A stretch of 64,000 bases of DNA from Beroe forskalii (lineage: Eukaryota; Ctenophora; Nuda; Beroida; Beroidae), in assembly GCA_011033025.1 (NCBI GenBank), contig WFMF01000357.1:62001-126000 (forward strand). Direction: 5' to 3'. This document shows, one piece after another, positions 11,030 to 21,599 of this stretch. The notes under the pieces were generated by a model that saw nothing but the letters and a program-made list of their open reading frames with translations, was not told where the DNA came from and did no database searches. The position numbers and the translations under genes were made by a program. How positions within the stretch are numbered: position 1 is the first letter of the stretch; each line of letters opens with the position of its first letter.

Positions 11030-11772
11030 CACCAGACTGGAGGTTCGCTGACTTCTCCTAGAGGACTAGGACCACTATATAGGACCACTAGAGGACCACT
11101 ATAGGAGACCACTAGAGGACCACTGGAGGACATCAACGAAGCTGTATATGAGCAGTGGATAATAAACAGAATCATACAGGATAGCCGAGAGGTTTGCTGT
11201 TTGAGTAGAACCATGTAGCAACAGCATTCAGGATAATCGTCTGCCACTCTCCAATACACTTGTCACTGACTCTGGTGAAGGCAGAAATGTCCAGATTCGT
11301 CAAGGATCACACACTGATGTAGAAAACAAGAAGCAGGAAGGTCCTGAATGAGAGCTTATTCCCTGCAAGGACGCTGTCTGAGCAGATGTTCTTGATCTTG
11401 CTGCACCCTGGACATTTCCAGATGAAGAGGTCCACTGATTAAGAGACAGAGCACTGAGCAGGGAATGCTGTTCATGTTGCTGCCACAGGAACAGGTCATT
11501 GTCATCTTCAGGACACCCCGGCTGGTCAGGAAGGATCGTGCTGCATCTTCTGAAGTGGTCAGCTGGTGGATTTCATCGTGTAGGGATGTCATGGTCAAAT
11601 TGAAGCTGTATGATTCTGTTTATTATCCACTGCTTATATACAGCTCCATTCTTGTCCTCTAATGATTCTCCAGGGGTCCTCCAGTGGTCCTCTAGTGTCC
11701 TCTACTGGTCCTCTACTGGTCCTCTATAGTGGTCCTCTAAGTGAAGTTGGCGAACCTCTATTCTGCCAAAAA
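11030..11772 (-). mobile_element. Merlin/IS1595-like DNA transposon remnant
   Basis: Long terminal inverted repeats (ggaggttcgctgacttctcc at left, gaggttcgccaacttcac from the right on the other strand) run into ggaccacta minisatellite arms. Between them the minus strand reads like the N-terminal zinc-binding part of ISXO2/IS1595-type transposases: EIHQLTTSEDAARSFLTSRG, then TCSCGSNM, then a frame change to IWKCPGCSKIK followed by VLAGNKLSFRTFLLLVFY and TRVSDKCIGEW. The C-x2-C pairs and the W-K-C-x2-C spacing are the family signature. The DDE core is absent and there are at least two frame breaks plus a stop, so it is inactive. Confidence 0.55.
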
Positions 11773-12320
11773 TAGTATGCCAGAATCGAAATTTTACTGA
11801 GCTTTTTAGATGACACAGTGTGTTTTCACATAGCTCAAGTTGAGCCTGTTCTATTTGATACTGTTAAGGCTTTTCTGTGTAACCTCATTCAAGGTGTCCA
11901 ACTGTCCACATCAAAGCCTTGGTTGTTAAAACCCACTGGTTTTTTGGGGGATCACAGAGACCAAGGAGATATTGTCCACAACCCTTGCAGGCTGTATGGA
12001 ATTTTGTCCCTTGTTTACTCTAGTAGATCATTTATTTTGAGGTTCCAGAGGAATGGTGAAAGAATCCCTCCCTGAGGACACCCATGCAATATGGCTATGA
12101 CCTCCCCCTGCTCTGCAGTTTGACAGTGGTGCAACAGCAGCACATCATTGACATGATCCATCTGTTTACACCATGTGACTTACAGTTCAGAAGCATGATT
12201 AACATTTTTTGTTTTCTTCTATTCAGACCTGCTGCCAATAGAGGACTGAACTCCTGTAGTGCCCTTTTCACTATTTCAGAGGATATGGGATTGAGGCTCC
12301 ATAGTTTCCCAACCTAATTG
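11760..12320 (-). pseudogene. Non-LTR reverse transcriptase remnant
   Basis: Read on the minus strand, 12,320 to 11,760 shows degraded RT blocks: ALQEFSPLLAAGLNRRKQKM, then GVLQGGILSPFLWNLKINDL, which matches the conserved PQG-x2-LSP-x2-WN-x-L block of Jockey/I/R1-type elements. A collapsed region after the expected catalytic FADD block follows. Frameshifts and stops are frequent. Plus-strand ORFs over the same bases are shadows. Confidence 0.55.
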
Positions 12321-12737
12321 GCTGTTTCCTGAGGTGATTCAGAATAAAACAAATGTTCAGAATAAAACAAATGTTTATTTTGCATCTCATTCTTCATTCC
12401 TAATTAATAAATATATTCTAAACAAATAATCCCACACAGACTTGAGTTATAGATATCATTAAATGAGGTAAATTAGATCCGAATAGAGGCCAGAGTTTTT
12501 AATGTGAGAAGATTTATTTTCCTAGGTTCAGTTCTAACATTTGTGGAGGCCTACTACCTTGTGTCCAAGGTAGGCTCTGGATTGATGGCAAAATGCAGGG
12601 TCACAAGGCTTTGGGCTTACTGCTTCCCCTAATGAACCATCAATCAGAGCTGAGATATAACCCTAGTCAGATATATTTTCAGAGTAAGAAGTTAAAGTAT
12701 AAGGAGCTGAACCTAGTAATTGACCACCTTTCAAGTA
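12321..12737. other. Spacer, possible retroposon body
   Basis: A short direct repeat gaataaaacaaatgtt occurs near 12,341-12,377. The stretch 12,540-12,720 is compositionally distinct and runs straight into the A-rich 3' tail of the adjacent LINE fragment. I see no gene. Confidence 0.3.
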
Positions 12738-13200
12738 TAAATAAATAAATAAATCAAAAGTACTTATTACACGCTTAGACACTTACTAATAAAACCTTCG
12801 GAAATATTATGCCATTCAAGCGTGACCACCAAAATACTACAAAAAATACCAGATCAATATGATCATATGACTAAATTCAATATCTGGCCCATATCATTCA
12901 ATTGCATCAAAAGCCATGTCAAAATAGAAAGTCTTCAGCAATTTCTTAAATGTTCCCAATTCTGTACTACATCTTATGCTATAAGGCAAACTATTCCATA
13001 TCTTGGGAGCAATATGACAGAAAGATGCCCCTGTTTTTAACAGACGTGATGGCAGAGGAACTTTAAGTAAATAAAAGTCATTATCTAATCTTAGACTAAC
13101 ATTCTTCACATCTCTCAATGAAATAAGTTCCTGAAGGTATTGGGGATTGTCAATAGCAAATTCAATACAAAGTCAATAGCAAATTCAATACAATTAATCA
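12738..13200 (-). pseudogene. 5'-truncated LINE 3' fragment
   Basis: The minus strand 12,894-13,118 encodes VSLRLDNDFYLLKVPLP and PKIWNSLPYSIRCSTEL, the C-terminal end of the same LINE family as the fragment at 10,228-10,960. It shares the 3' UTR motif attacacgcttagac and an (aaat)n tail at about 12,740. Confidence 0.7.
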
Positions 13201-13245
13201 AAAAATATAAATAAACTTATAAAGTTATTAAATCATATTATCTTA

Positions 13246-14569
13246 TTGAAAATAAAAACCATTGAAAATAAAAACCATGTTCTTGGCATATTCATAGATC
13301 TTAGTAAAGCTTTTGATACCATAAGTCATGAGAAACTTCTTGTTAAATTAGAAAACTATGGAATCAGAGGAGCACCACACAGTTTGCTAAAAAGTTACTT
13401 GACAAATAGGCAGCAGCTTACCAACTATGATTCTACGAAATCTGATTTATTGCCTGTCAAATATGGTGTCTGTTCCACAGGGATCTGTGCTGGGGCCACT
13501 GCTCTTCATTCTTTATATAAATGATATAATCAATTGTTGTACACTAGGGCACTTTGTTATGTTTGCTGATGACACTAATATATTTGTGACTGGATGTTCA
13601 GAGGAGGAAGCTTATCACCGGGCTAACAAGGTTCTTAAGGATGTTCAACTTTATATGTTAAGTAATCAAATGCATATTAATGTTGAGAAGTGTGTATACA
13701 TACATTTTAGGCCAAACTTAACCATCATGAACAAAAGACATGTGCTAGAGCTAAAATTGTTGGTAGTGACCACCAATTATATTTGAATGGTAATAAACTG
13801 AAAAAAACAAATATGGCAAGATATCTTGGGATTATCATTGTGAAAACTTAAATTGGGAGGTCACATAGAACATTTGGAGCAAAAAGTTAAACAGCTCAAT
13901 CATTACCATTAAGAGAATCAAAAATTCATTCCTAAAGAACACTACAGTAAACTTTATCACTCACTCTTCATTTCACACCTGACTTATGGAATATCAGCAT
14001 GGGGTTCTGTATCAAATAATAAATTGAGTCACATCTTCAATATTCAAAAGAGATGTATACGTTTACTCTTTGGGAAAAAGTTGAACTTTGATCATGCTGA
14101 ATACTATAAAACATGTGCTAGAACTAGGTCTATTGATGAACAATTAGCTACAAAAGACTATGTACTGGAACATACCAAACCACTATTCACAGATTTGAAA
14201 TTACTTACTGTTCATAACCTTCATAAAATTTTTGTGCTGAATGAAATTTTCAAAATTAAGAAATATAGATATCCAATTCCCTTGTTTACATTACTTAAGA
14301 ATTCTCCTGACTCCATGAGAAGTTGTCAAAGGGGCAAAATTGTGGTGCCTAAGTATAAACTAGAAACATCAAGGCAGCAATTTTTATATTGTGGCTCCAC
14401 AGTATGGAATAAATTCAAAAGTAAAGCTACTCATTTGGATTCTGACTTTCTTTCTGACATGTCCACATCATCTTGTGTTGCAAAAAACAAGTTCAAAATT
14501 TTTTTACATGGCCTTCAGTCATCAGGGCATCCTCAGCTATGGGAGAACCACAACCTTACCCTAAACTAA
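13246..14569 (+). pseudogene. LINE reverse transcriptase fragment, frameshifted
   Basis: Overlapping plus-strand frames give consecutive RT blocks: GIFIDLSKAFDTISHEKLL (13,246-13,524), then VPQGSVLGPLLFILYINDI and the catalytic FADDTNIF (13,427-13,786). A region with frame breaks encoding ARYLGIII and HSLFISHLTYGISAWGS follows, then a C-terminal frame (14,024-14,569) with CARTRSIDEQLATKDYVLEH. No endonuclease or ORF1 is attached. At least two frameshifts separate the blocks, so it is an inactive copy. The fragment at 20,107-20,673 (minus) is the C-terminus of a relative. Confidence 0.8.
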
Positions 14570-14863
14570 ACTTTTCTAATCTAAATAAGGCATGAAACCT
14601 TTCATGACTTTCAGTTTGTCAAATTAAAAAGTGATTAGATTTTACAGGAAAAATCATAGCAAAGATATGCAACAGCAGTTCACATACTTACAACACAACA
14701 CATATTAAATTAACTAACTGAGGAACCCCAGCCAAGGTTTAATAACCGAAAATACAAGTATAAAGTTTTGCTGTAAAGCATAAAGCTCACAGTGTGCACA
14801 CTTTGCCCCACCTGTGTCTGAATAAGGGCCAATTTTGGTAGATCCTGGGGTTTCTCATTTAGG

Positions 14864-16165
14864 ATGGTACTCTTACAGGATTCCGAAAGTGATGCAAGCA
14901 GCAGTTTTTCTGATGGAATTGTTAATACTGCACCTAATATCATCACTGATGGAAACTGTAATGCATGTAATACAAAGGTCAATACTGAGGCTCATGGAAT
15001 TAAATGTTGGTTCTGTAAAATTACTTTTCATGCAATCAACTGCTCTACTGAAAAGAACTGTGTCAGTGCCCCAACAGTGTTTTCCAATCAACTCCAACCA
15101 GCTGTTAATAACACAGGAGCCTATGAGAAAAGATTTGGGCGCTTTTTGTTTGTTTGTGATTTCTGTATAACTTGTGAGGAAGAAAAGAGGGCTCTGGCTA
15201 CTGTTGATCGTGTGGATGTTCTTGAGAAAAAGATTGATTCAATAAAATGTTCTTTTAAATCTGAAATTAGTGAATTGAAGTCAATGCTTTGCAAACCAGA
15301 AGTTACATCAGCTGTCACCCCTGCCAACACTATACCTGGAAACAACATTCAAAATGTGTGGGAAGACAAACAACGCACTCAAAACCTGAAGCATATGATG
15401 GCAATTAAAAATGATGAGAATGGCAATCCTGTCAGTGCAGCTAAGTTAGAGAAAATTTGCATTGACAATGGCATATCTGTTCATAAGACATTTACTTTGA
15501 AACGTTCAACTGATACAGGTGTTCTTCTTAACAGTAAATCTGATGCTGATAAACTGAAAGGAAAAATCATTAGTGACTGCCCTGAACACAAAATTGAGAA
15601 AGTGGCAACAAAAGTCCCAACTATTAATGTGGTTGGGTTCAACAGAGAATATTCCAAAGAAGAGATTTCCACAATGGTGAAAAACCAAAATCCTGGTATT
15701 ACTTCTGTTTTGGAGGAGTCAGAATGTACTGATGACAAAATAATGGAGGTAATTTATGTTGCACCACTCCGGAACAATAGTAGTGTATACAGAGCAACCA
15801 TCAGAGTCAGTAATATCATAAGATCAGTTATATCAAAGCAGAATGATCGTCTCTTCATTGGATCTCAAACTTGCAAGGTATATGACAGGGTTTTTGTTCT
15901 TCGGTGTTATAACTGCCAGGAGTTTGGGCACCATAGCAAGGACTGCAAGAATGGAGCTAAATGTGGTTTCTGTGCAAAGGATCATGAAACTCGGACATGT
16001 CCTGTCAAAGCTAGCTCAGGTGCAAGTTGCTGTGCAAACTGCTTGAAGGCCGAAAATGACTGTACCAATCATGAGGCCAACAGCATCTCATGTCCTGTGT
16101 ACCTAGAACAGCTTGAAAAAGTAAAAAGAACCATCCCTTTTACCAAGGAAAGTAATTGGCTCTAA
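14864..16165 (+). CDS. LINE ORF1, PHD-like and zinc-knuckle protein
   Basis: A 433-codon ORF1 of a CR1/L2-like non-LTR retrotransposon. It would be a nucleic-acid-binding protein packaging the element RNA in the cytoplasm. Near residues 30-62 there is a PHD-like cysteine cluster (CNACNTK, HGIKCWFC, then H and C). Around 110-145 lies a heptad-like segment suited to coiled-coil trimerisation (VLEKKIDSIKCSFKSEISEL). From about 348 come zinc knuckles: CYNCQEFGHHSKDC, CGFCAKDHETRTC and a third Cys/His cluster. It ends with a stop at 16,165. The frame of the reverse-transcriptase ORF is already open before that point, so the two ORFs overlap. The ORF is intact. Confidence 0.85.
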   Translation: MVLLQDSESDASSSFSDGIVNTAPNIITDGNCNACNTKVNTEAHGIKCWFCKITFHAINCSTEKNCVSAPTVFSNQLQPAVNNTGAYEKRFGRFLFVCDFCITCEEEKRALATVDRVDVLEKKIDSIKCSFKSEISELKSMLCKPEVTSAVTPANTIPGNNIQNVWEDKQRTQNLKHMMAIKNDENGNPVSAAKLEKICIDNGISVHKTFTLKRSTDTGVLLNSKSDADKLKGKIISDCPEHKIEKVATKVPTINVVGFNREYSKEEISTMVKNQNPGITSVLEESECTDDKIMEVIYVAPLRNNSSVYRATIRVSNIIRSVISKQNDRLFIGSQTCKVYDRVFVLRCYNCQEFGHHSKDCKNGAKCGFCAKDHETRTCPVKASSGASCCANCLKAENDCTNHEANSISCPVYLEQLEKVKRTIPFTKESNWL

Positions 16166-16199
16166 TGACACATGTGAAAGAGAAGCTTCTTTAAAATAC

Positions 16200-19019
16200 A
16201 TGCTCTTTAATCCCAGGTCACTCAATAACAAAATCAATGATGTCATGGGTATTATTGAGGATAAGGGCATAGCCATCACATCTATTTGTGAAACATGGCT
16301 TGATGATGACTCTAATGCTACGACAAGCATTATCAAATCTCATGGCTATTCAATTTTACATGAATTTCGGAAAGATGTGCGAGGTGGTGGTGTTGCCATG
16401 GTATTCAAGAGTGGATTACCAGTTGTTCAATACAAACTGAATAACATTTTCCAAAGTTTTGAAGTCATTGCTGTATGTATTAGAACTGAGACAACTAAAA
16501 TTGTCTTAGTGACATTATATAGGACTGGAGCTTTAACATCTCTCTTCCCAAATGAACTTGATGTCCTGTTGTCTGAGATCTCTTCAAAATCAGATGACTT
16601 CATTGTTGCTGGTGACCTTAATGTTCACTTTGAAAATACAAAAGGTGTTGAAAAGCAATGTCTTGACATATTCAAATCATATGGTATGAAGAAGATTGTT
16701 GAAGATCCAACTCATATTGGTGGTGCATCTCTTGATCAAATTTTCCTTTTCTCTCTGAACAAGACTGTGAATTACTCAGCTATTGTTGAACCTCTTAATT
16801 CCATGGGATCAGATCATTTTCCTGTCTTTTGCACTTTTAATATTCAGTTGAAGGGAAAGTACTTTAAAGAGATCCAAGTTAGAAATCTTTCTCAGATAAA
16901 TGAGATGAATTTCTCTTCTGAACTTCACAAGGTACTTGACTCAACATCCACTGATAAAGAATTTGGACCAGCTATTCATGACTTGTCAGCAGCACTGAGA
17001 AATCTTCTTGACCAACAAGCTCCCATGAGTAAAAAACTCATATCTGTTGTAGATAAAGCTCCATGGTTCGATAAAGAGTACAGAGAACTGAGAAAGCTTA
17101 GGCGTCAGGCTGAGAGAACTAAACATATCTCTGAGGAAGCTTTTCTTTTTTATAAAGAACTATGCTGGAAAACAACAATGTTGGCTAAACAGAAGAAAAA
17201 AGCCTATCTTGGGAACATAATCCAAAATTCTAATGGTAACACCCGAACCCTCTACAGCATTGTTAATAAGGTCCTTGACAAGCAGCAAGTCCATACTCTA
17301 CCTGAATCAACCAACATTGAGAAACTGGCCAGCGATTTCAATCAGTTCTACATAGATAAAATTGACAAGATCCGTGAGAAGTTTCAACCTGATAATATTC
17401 CAGAATCTACTCAGCAATTTAGTGCGACTGCAACTGAGCTCTTTGAATTCATGCCTACTACAGCTGATGAAATAAAAGAAATCATCAGTGAGAGTGGAAT
17501 CAAATGTTCTCCTGAAGACATATTGCCTCAACAATTGCTAGAATGTCACATTGATTCACTTATGCCAACAATTGTGAACTTAGTAAACTTATCACTGAAA
17601 TCAGGATCCATGGATGGGGTGAAACTTGCTGACATCACGCCACTGATAAAAGACAAGAAGCTTGATGGGAATAGTCTTAACAGCTATCGTCCTGTTTCCA
17701 ACCTTACATTTTTGGGAAAACTAGTTGAACGGGTTGTTTTAAAGAGGCTCAATACACATATGCAACAGAATGACCTTCACTGCCCAGACCAGTTTGCATA
17801 TAAAAAGCATCACAGTACTGAAACTATTCTTGTCAAGATCGTCAATGACTTACTAGTGGCTGCTGATGAACAATCAGCAACTATAGTAATGCTCCTAGAC
17901 CTTAGTGCAGCTTTCGATACTGTGGATCACTCACTGCTATTAAATATTCTGAAGAATGAAATAGGCATTAGGGGAACTGTGCTGGCATGGTTCACAAGCT
18001 TCCTGAAAGACCGCTCTCAGAGGATCAGACTTGGAGCTATTACATCAGATACCATCACAATTAAATTTGGTGTTCCTCAGGGATCAGTTTTGGGCCCAGT
18101 TCTATTTAACATATATATAAGATCCATTTACCTGTGTGTACAAAGACTTGGGTTTAGAATTTTTGGATATGCTGATGATCACCAGATTACAAAAAAGTTT
18201 CCCGCATCAGAACAGGTTGATACACTGACAAATCAAATAAACAATTGCTTTGATTTGGTAAGAAAATGGATGACTAGGTATTACCTTCAACTTAATGAAC
18301 CCAAGACACAAATAATAATATTTGGTTCTAGTAAAATCCTTCAACAGATTGTAATAAATGGTGTCAATCTTTTCAGTGGTACAACCATCAGATTCTTGTC
18401 AGTGGTAAAAAACCTTGGTGTTCAAATGGACCAAAGATTAACATTTGAGAAACAAATAACCACCCTCAAAAAGAATGCATTCCATACCATCCGGAACCTT
18501 TGTAAAGTCCGTTTCCTGCTCACCAAGGAACAAATGAAATCAGTAGTTAACAGTATGGTCATTTCTTGCCTAGATTACTGTAACTGTTTGTATTATGGCA
18601 TAGCTGAAAAGCTTCTGAATCAGCTACAAATCATACAAAATTCTGCTGCTAAGTTAGTAACTGGCAAATACAAATACGACCATGTTAACACTGATCTCCA
18701 TGATCTACATTGGCTCCAGGTCAAAAAACGTATTGTATTCAAAATCGCACTTTTATCATATAAAGCCATTAATGGTCAGGCACCAAAGTACATTCAGGAC
18801 ATGTTCACCTACTCATATCAAGGTTATGTACCACGATTATTGACTCCAGTTATGAGCACAACACTTGGTCAAAGAAGCTTATCATTCATTGGTCCTAAAA
18901 TATTCAATAGTCCGCCCAATCATATCACCACAGCCACGAACACTGACTCATTTAAAAAACTTTTGAAAACTCATCTTTTTAACCTTTCTATATCAGAGAC
19001 CATGAACTTGAAAAAATGA
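16200..19019 (+). CDS. LINE ORF2, endonuclease and reverse transcriptase
   Basis: 939 codons from the first ATG. It carries an apurinic/apyrimidinic-type endonuclease: FNPRSLNNK, ICETWLDDD, the catalytic VAGDLNVHFE, and GSDHFPVF near its end. A reverse transcriptase follows: YRPVSNLTFLGKLVERV, MLLDLSAAFDTVDHSLL, FGVPQGSVLGPVLF, the catalytic GYADDHQI, and NEPKTQIIIFGS. The C-terminal region contains LQIIQNSAAKLVTG. The open frame continues upstream of 16,200 into the ORF1 overlap (ASLKYMLFNP), so translation may start earlier by reinitiation or frameshift. All catalytic motifs I can see are intact and no stop interrupts them. The YADDHQ/DLSAAFDTVDH style fits the CR1/L2 group. Confidence 0.9.
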   Translation: MLFNPRSLNNKINDVMGIIEDKGIAITSICETWLDDDSNATTSIIKSHGYSILHEFRKDVRGGGVAMVFKSGLPVVQYKLNNIFQSFEVIAVCIRTETTKIVLVTLYRTGALTSLFPNELDVLLSEISSKSDDFIVAGDLNVHFENTKGVEKQCLDIFKSYGMKKIVEDPTHIGGASLDQIFLFSLNKTVNYSAIVEPLNSMGSDHFPVFCTFNIQLKGKYFKEIQVRNLSQINEMNFSSELHKVLDSTSTDKEFGPAIHDLSAALRNLLDQQAPMSKKLISVVDKAPWFDKEYRELRKLRRQAERTKHISEEAFLFYKELCWKTTMLAKQKKKAYLGNIIQNSNGNTRTLYSIVNKVLDKQQVHTLPESTNIEKLASDFNQFYIDKIDKIREKFQPDNIPESTQQFSATATELFEFMPTTADEIKEIISESGIKCSPEDILPQQLLECHIDSLMPTIVNLVNLSLKSGSMDGVKLADITPLIKDKKLDGNSLNSYRPVSNLTFLGKLVERVVLKRLNTHMQQNDLHCPDQFAYKKHHSTETILVKIVNDLLVAADEQSATIVMLLDLSAAFDTVDHSLLLNILKNEIGIRGTVLAWFTSFLKDRSQRIRLGAITSDTITIKFGVPQGSVLGPVLFNIYIRSIYLCVQRLGFRIFGYADDHQITKKFPASEQVDTLTNQINNCFDLVRKWMTRYYLQLNEPKTQIIIFGSSKILQQIVINGVNLFSGTTIRFLSVVKNLGVQMDQRLTFEKQITTLKKNAFHTIRNLCKVRFLLTKEQMKSVVNSMVISCLDYCNCLYYGIAEKLLNQLQIIQNSAAKLVTGKYKYDHVNTDLHDLHWLQVKKRIVFKIALLSYKAINGQAPKYIQDMFTYSYQGYVPRLLTPVMSTTLGQRSLSFIGPKIFNSPPNHITTATNTDSFKKLLKTHLFNLSISETMNLKK

Positions 19020-19258
19020 TATTCTTGGCCGTATGTGCTTTTATAAAATTTCGATCATTTAACAGTTTTAGGATAATTTTAGTTCAATTTTATTTAGACC
19101 CACATGATATTTTTGGTATTATGAAAGGCACTATTTTTTGAGCTGTTAATTAATTAGCTTTATCTCTTAGGTTTCATTACGGTTTTAACACTGCTGAGTA
19201 TAAGCATGCCTTAAAAGCAGTGTTTATAAATTTCAATTTATTATTATTATTATTATAT

Positions 19259-20100
19259 AATAACATCACATACCACCTATACCACTATGGTTACCTTCAT
19301 AATATCTTATTTACTGGTCATGGTTAGTATAGTGCTGGTAATTAAATTATTATATATCGCTGATTGTTTTTCTTTCAATTATTGATAATTTAAATTGTTT
19401 TTTACTTGCAGCTAACTTTCCTTGAAACAAATTGACGAATTCAAGTAATTCATTGTTCCCAGATTAGTTGTACCAAGGGTGATGCCCAAGTTCCCACAGG
19501 CATTTCCTATAGCCCCAATACAACTCAATTGTCTTTGAAAATAAGATTTCCATATCTGCTGCATAGTTTGCACTTTGTTATTGTGTTTAATATAGCTTAT
19601 TGCAAGCTACTGTTTTAATTTTTACAATAATTAATTATTTCAGATTGTTAGGATATCCTGACTTTTTAGTTTTTATAATTTATTAAGTTGTTTTGTTATG
19701 TTAATGTTGCCCATTGTAATTGAGCAAATAATCTGAATCATAATTGAAAATGAGATAATACTAATATATGTTCAATCATGGTGTAATGGCTATAAAATAT
19801 AAATTACTTGTTTTATTAAATTACTTGTTTTTTATTATTCATTATTGAATAAATGGGTTTTAAACTTAGAATGTGTTTGGTAATACGAAATTGTAATGAA
19901 TGTGTTTGGTAATACGAAATTGTAATGAAATGCACTACTAAGTATGTAGTGGTTGATTTATCTAAGAATTTATAGAATAATAGTACCTATGTAACAAAAG
20001 GCAGCCATAACCAATATCGTCATAAGTTAGTCGTTGCTCAGAACTTCGGTGTGGCTGCTGTCAAGGAACTGAGGCTGTCAAGCCTCATTCAGCTGGGGAC
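19259..20100. other. AT-rich spacer, no gene seen
   Basis: No coding feature. A 31-34-bp direct duplication (tgtgtttggtaatacgaaat) occurs at about 19,870-19,930. Confidence 0.4.
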
Positions 20101-20106
20101 ATTGAT

Positions 20107-20673
20107 TCAGACCTTATAATTGCCATAGTCTAAGCTATTCCAGAACATTTTTCCCCACTCTAATGGATCACCTTCCGACTGAATTTTTAGGATCTGCTCT
20201 TTGAGTTTTGATTTAATTGACAGCTCTTTAGAATTTAGGTCATGAACTTTAATAATATCTCTAACAACATTCCAGATGAGGCTTGCATAATAAATAAATT
20301 CATTTGAGGGGGCAGGAGTTACCAGTAAAGTTGATTTGCCAGCTCGCTGTGAGAACTTGAGGAGTTCAAAAATACTTATTGGGGTTCTGAATTTGAGAAT
20401 TTTAAATATACCATTAGCACAGTGATAAACATACAAGTTTCTGACATTCATTATTGACTTAGAATTAAATAAGGGTTTCGTGTGTTCACGTTTATAGAAC
20501 TCAGCACTTAGTTCTTGTTGATCAAATTCACGAGTTCTTGCACAAGTTTTGAACTTATCTACATAAGCTTCTTTTTGCATTTTGAATAAAGCATCAATTT
20601 TGTAATTTTTTTCGCCGCCCCATACAGTTATACCATAGGCAAGGTGACTTTCAAAGATTACCAAGGTTACCAA
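20107..20673 (-). pseudogene. LINE C-terminal fragment
   Basis: A 188-codon minus-strand frame with ESHLAYGITVWGG, FKTCARTREFDQQELSAEFY, REHTKPLFNSKSIMNVRNLY and FRTPISIFELLKFSQ. It aligns by eye with the C-terminal frame of the plus-strand fragment at 14,024-14,569. It lacks the RT catalytic core and is 5'-truncated. Confidence 0.7.
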
Positions 20674-20786
20674 AGTGCACTTCTGTCATGAGCACCAAGA
20701 TTTCAGTTGGGGTCCCAATTTAGTGTCCCTGGTGTCCTTGATGAGACTAGAGATTCCATTCAATTCAGATTTTGATTCAGACAACT

Positions 20787-21500
20787 TCATGCGGAAATCT
20801 TATATTTATGAAAGATCTGTATATCCCATAGTCTTTCGTATTTCTTCCAAAAGTCCGTCTTCAACAACTTGAGGGAAGAAGGGTCCCAGTTTTTATTTTT
20901 AGATGCCTTCCTGATCTTTCCTCTCTTCTCCCTCACATCCTCCACTTTGGTCTTATCCCACAGCTCAGTAGCCACATTTAAGGACCTAGCAATGTTTGAT
21001 GAGAGCAGATCCACTGCAGGTTCACCTTCTCCAAAGAATCGATGATGCTAAATGCATTGGTGTGGTTGGGCATCCTCTTGGCCAGGTAAGGCTCAAAGAC
21101 TTCCTAATTAGTTTTTGAGATGTCTCTGAAGTTCTGTCTATCAAGGAGTATACTTCCCAGGGCTCCAGTTGATTGCCTTCATCCACCCTCCAGTCTATCA
21201 CAAGTTGATGATCATGAGATCTATGGAGTTACTCCAACAGCCATTGTTAAAGGTGGAAGTGTTCCCCGCATTCTTAATGCAATTATGTGTTCAAGGAGTT
21301 AATGTATTCAAGGAGTTTATCCCCTCACTCCTTGCATTTCTTATCACAGTTCCTGCTCTTCCATGCCATGTGGGCGTTGGAGTCAGTGCCTATGATAAGC
21401 ATGATGTTATGCTTCTTTGCATGGTTAGTTACAGCATTTTTGAAAACGGTCTGCAAGGGGCATTCTGCATCAATACATCATTGCTGTCCATGTAAAGATG
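20787..21500 (-). pseudogene. Degraded LINE endonuclease/linker remnant
   Basis: On the minus strand about 21,400-21,300 encodes IMLIIGTDSNAHMAWKS, the G-x-D-x-N-A-H-x3-W block of AP-endonuclease domains in non-LTR elements, followed by NCDKKCKE, a stop and GDKLLEYINSLN. Frame 21,014-20,787 (WDKTKVEDVREKRGKIRKA) probably belongs to the linker towards the RT. Several stops and frameshifts are present. It may be the 5' part of the same dead element as 20,107-20,673. Confidence 0.5.
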
Positions 21501-21599
21501 TAACATGACAAAAGCATTGTCTCAGTTCTATCCACCCTGGTTTGTACGACTGCACAGTCCTCAGCAGTGATAGATTCTTGCATTAGATTCATCTTGACA

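Larger units (their letters stand above)
14864..19258 (+). mobile_element. CR1/L2-like LINE, both ORFs open (copy A)
   Basis: ORF1 and ORF2 are followed by a roughly 230-bp 3' UTR ending in a (TTA)n microsatellite tail at about 19,238-19,256, as in copy B at 39,315-41,809. The 5' UTR must lie in about 14,600-14,863, but I cannot place its start or a target-site duplication. The element may be transposition-competent. Confidence 0.8.

Noticed and set aside
11356-11662. Plus-strand 65-codon ORF over the transposase remnant
   Set aside because: It is antisense to the IS1595-like minus-strand reading.
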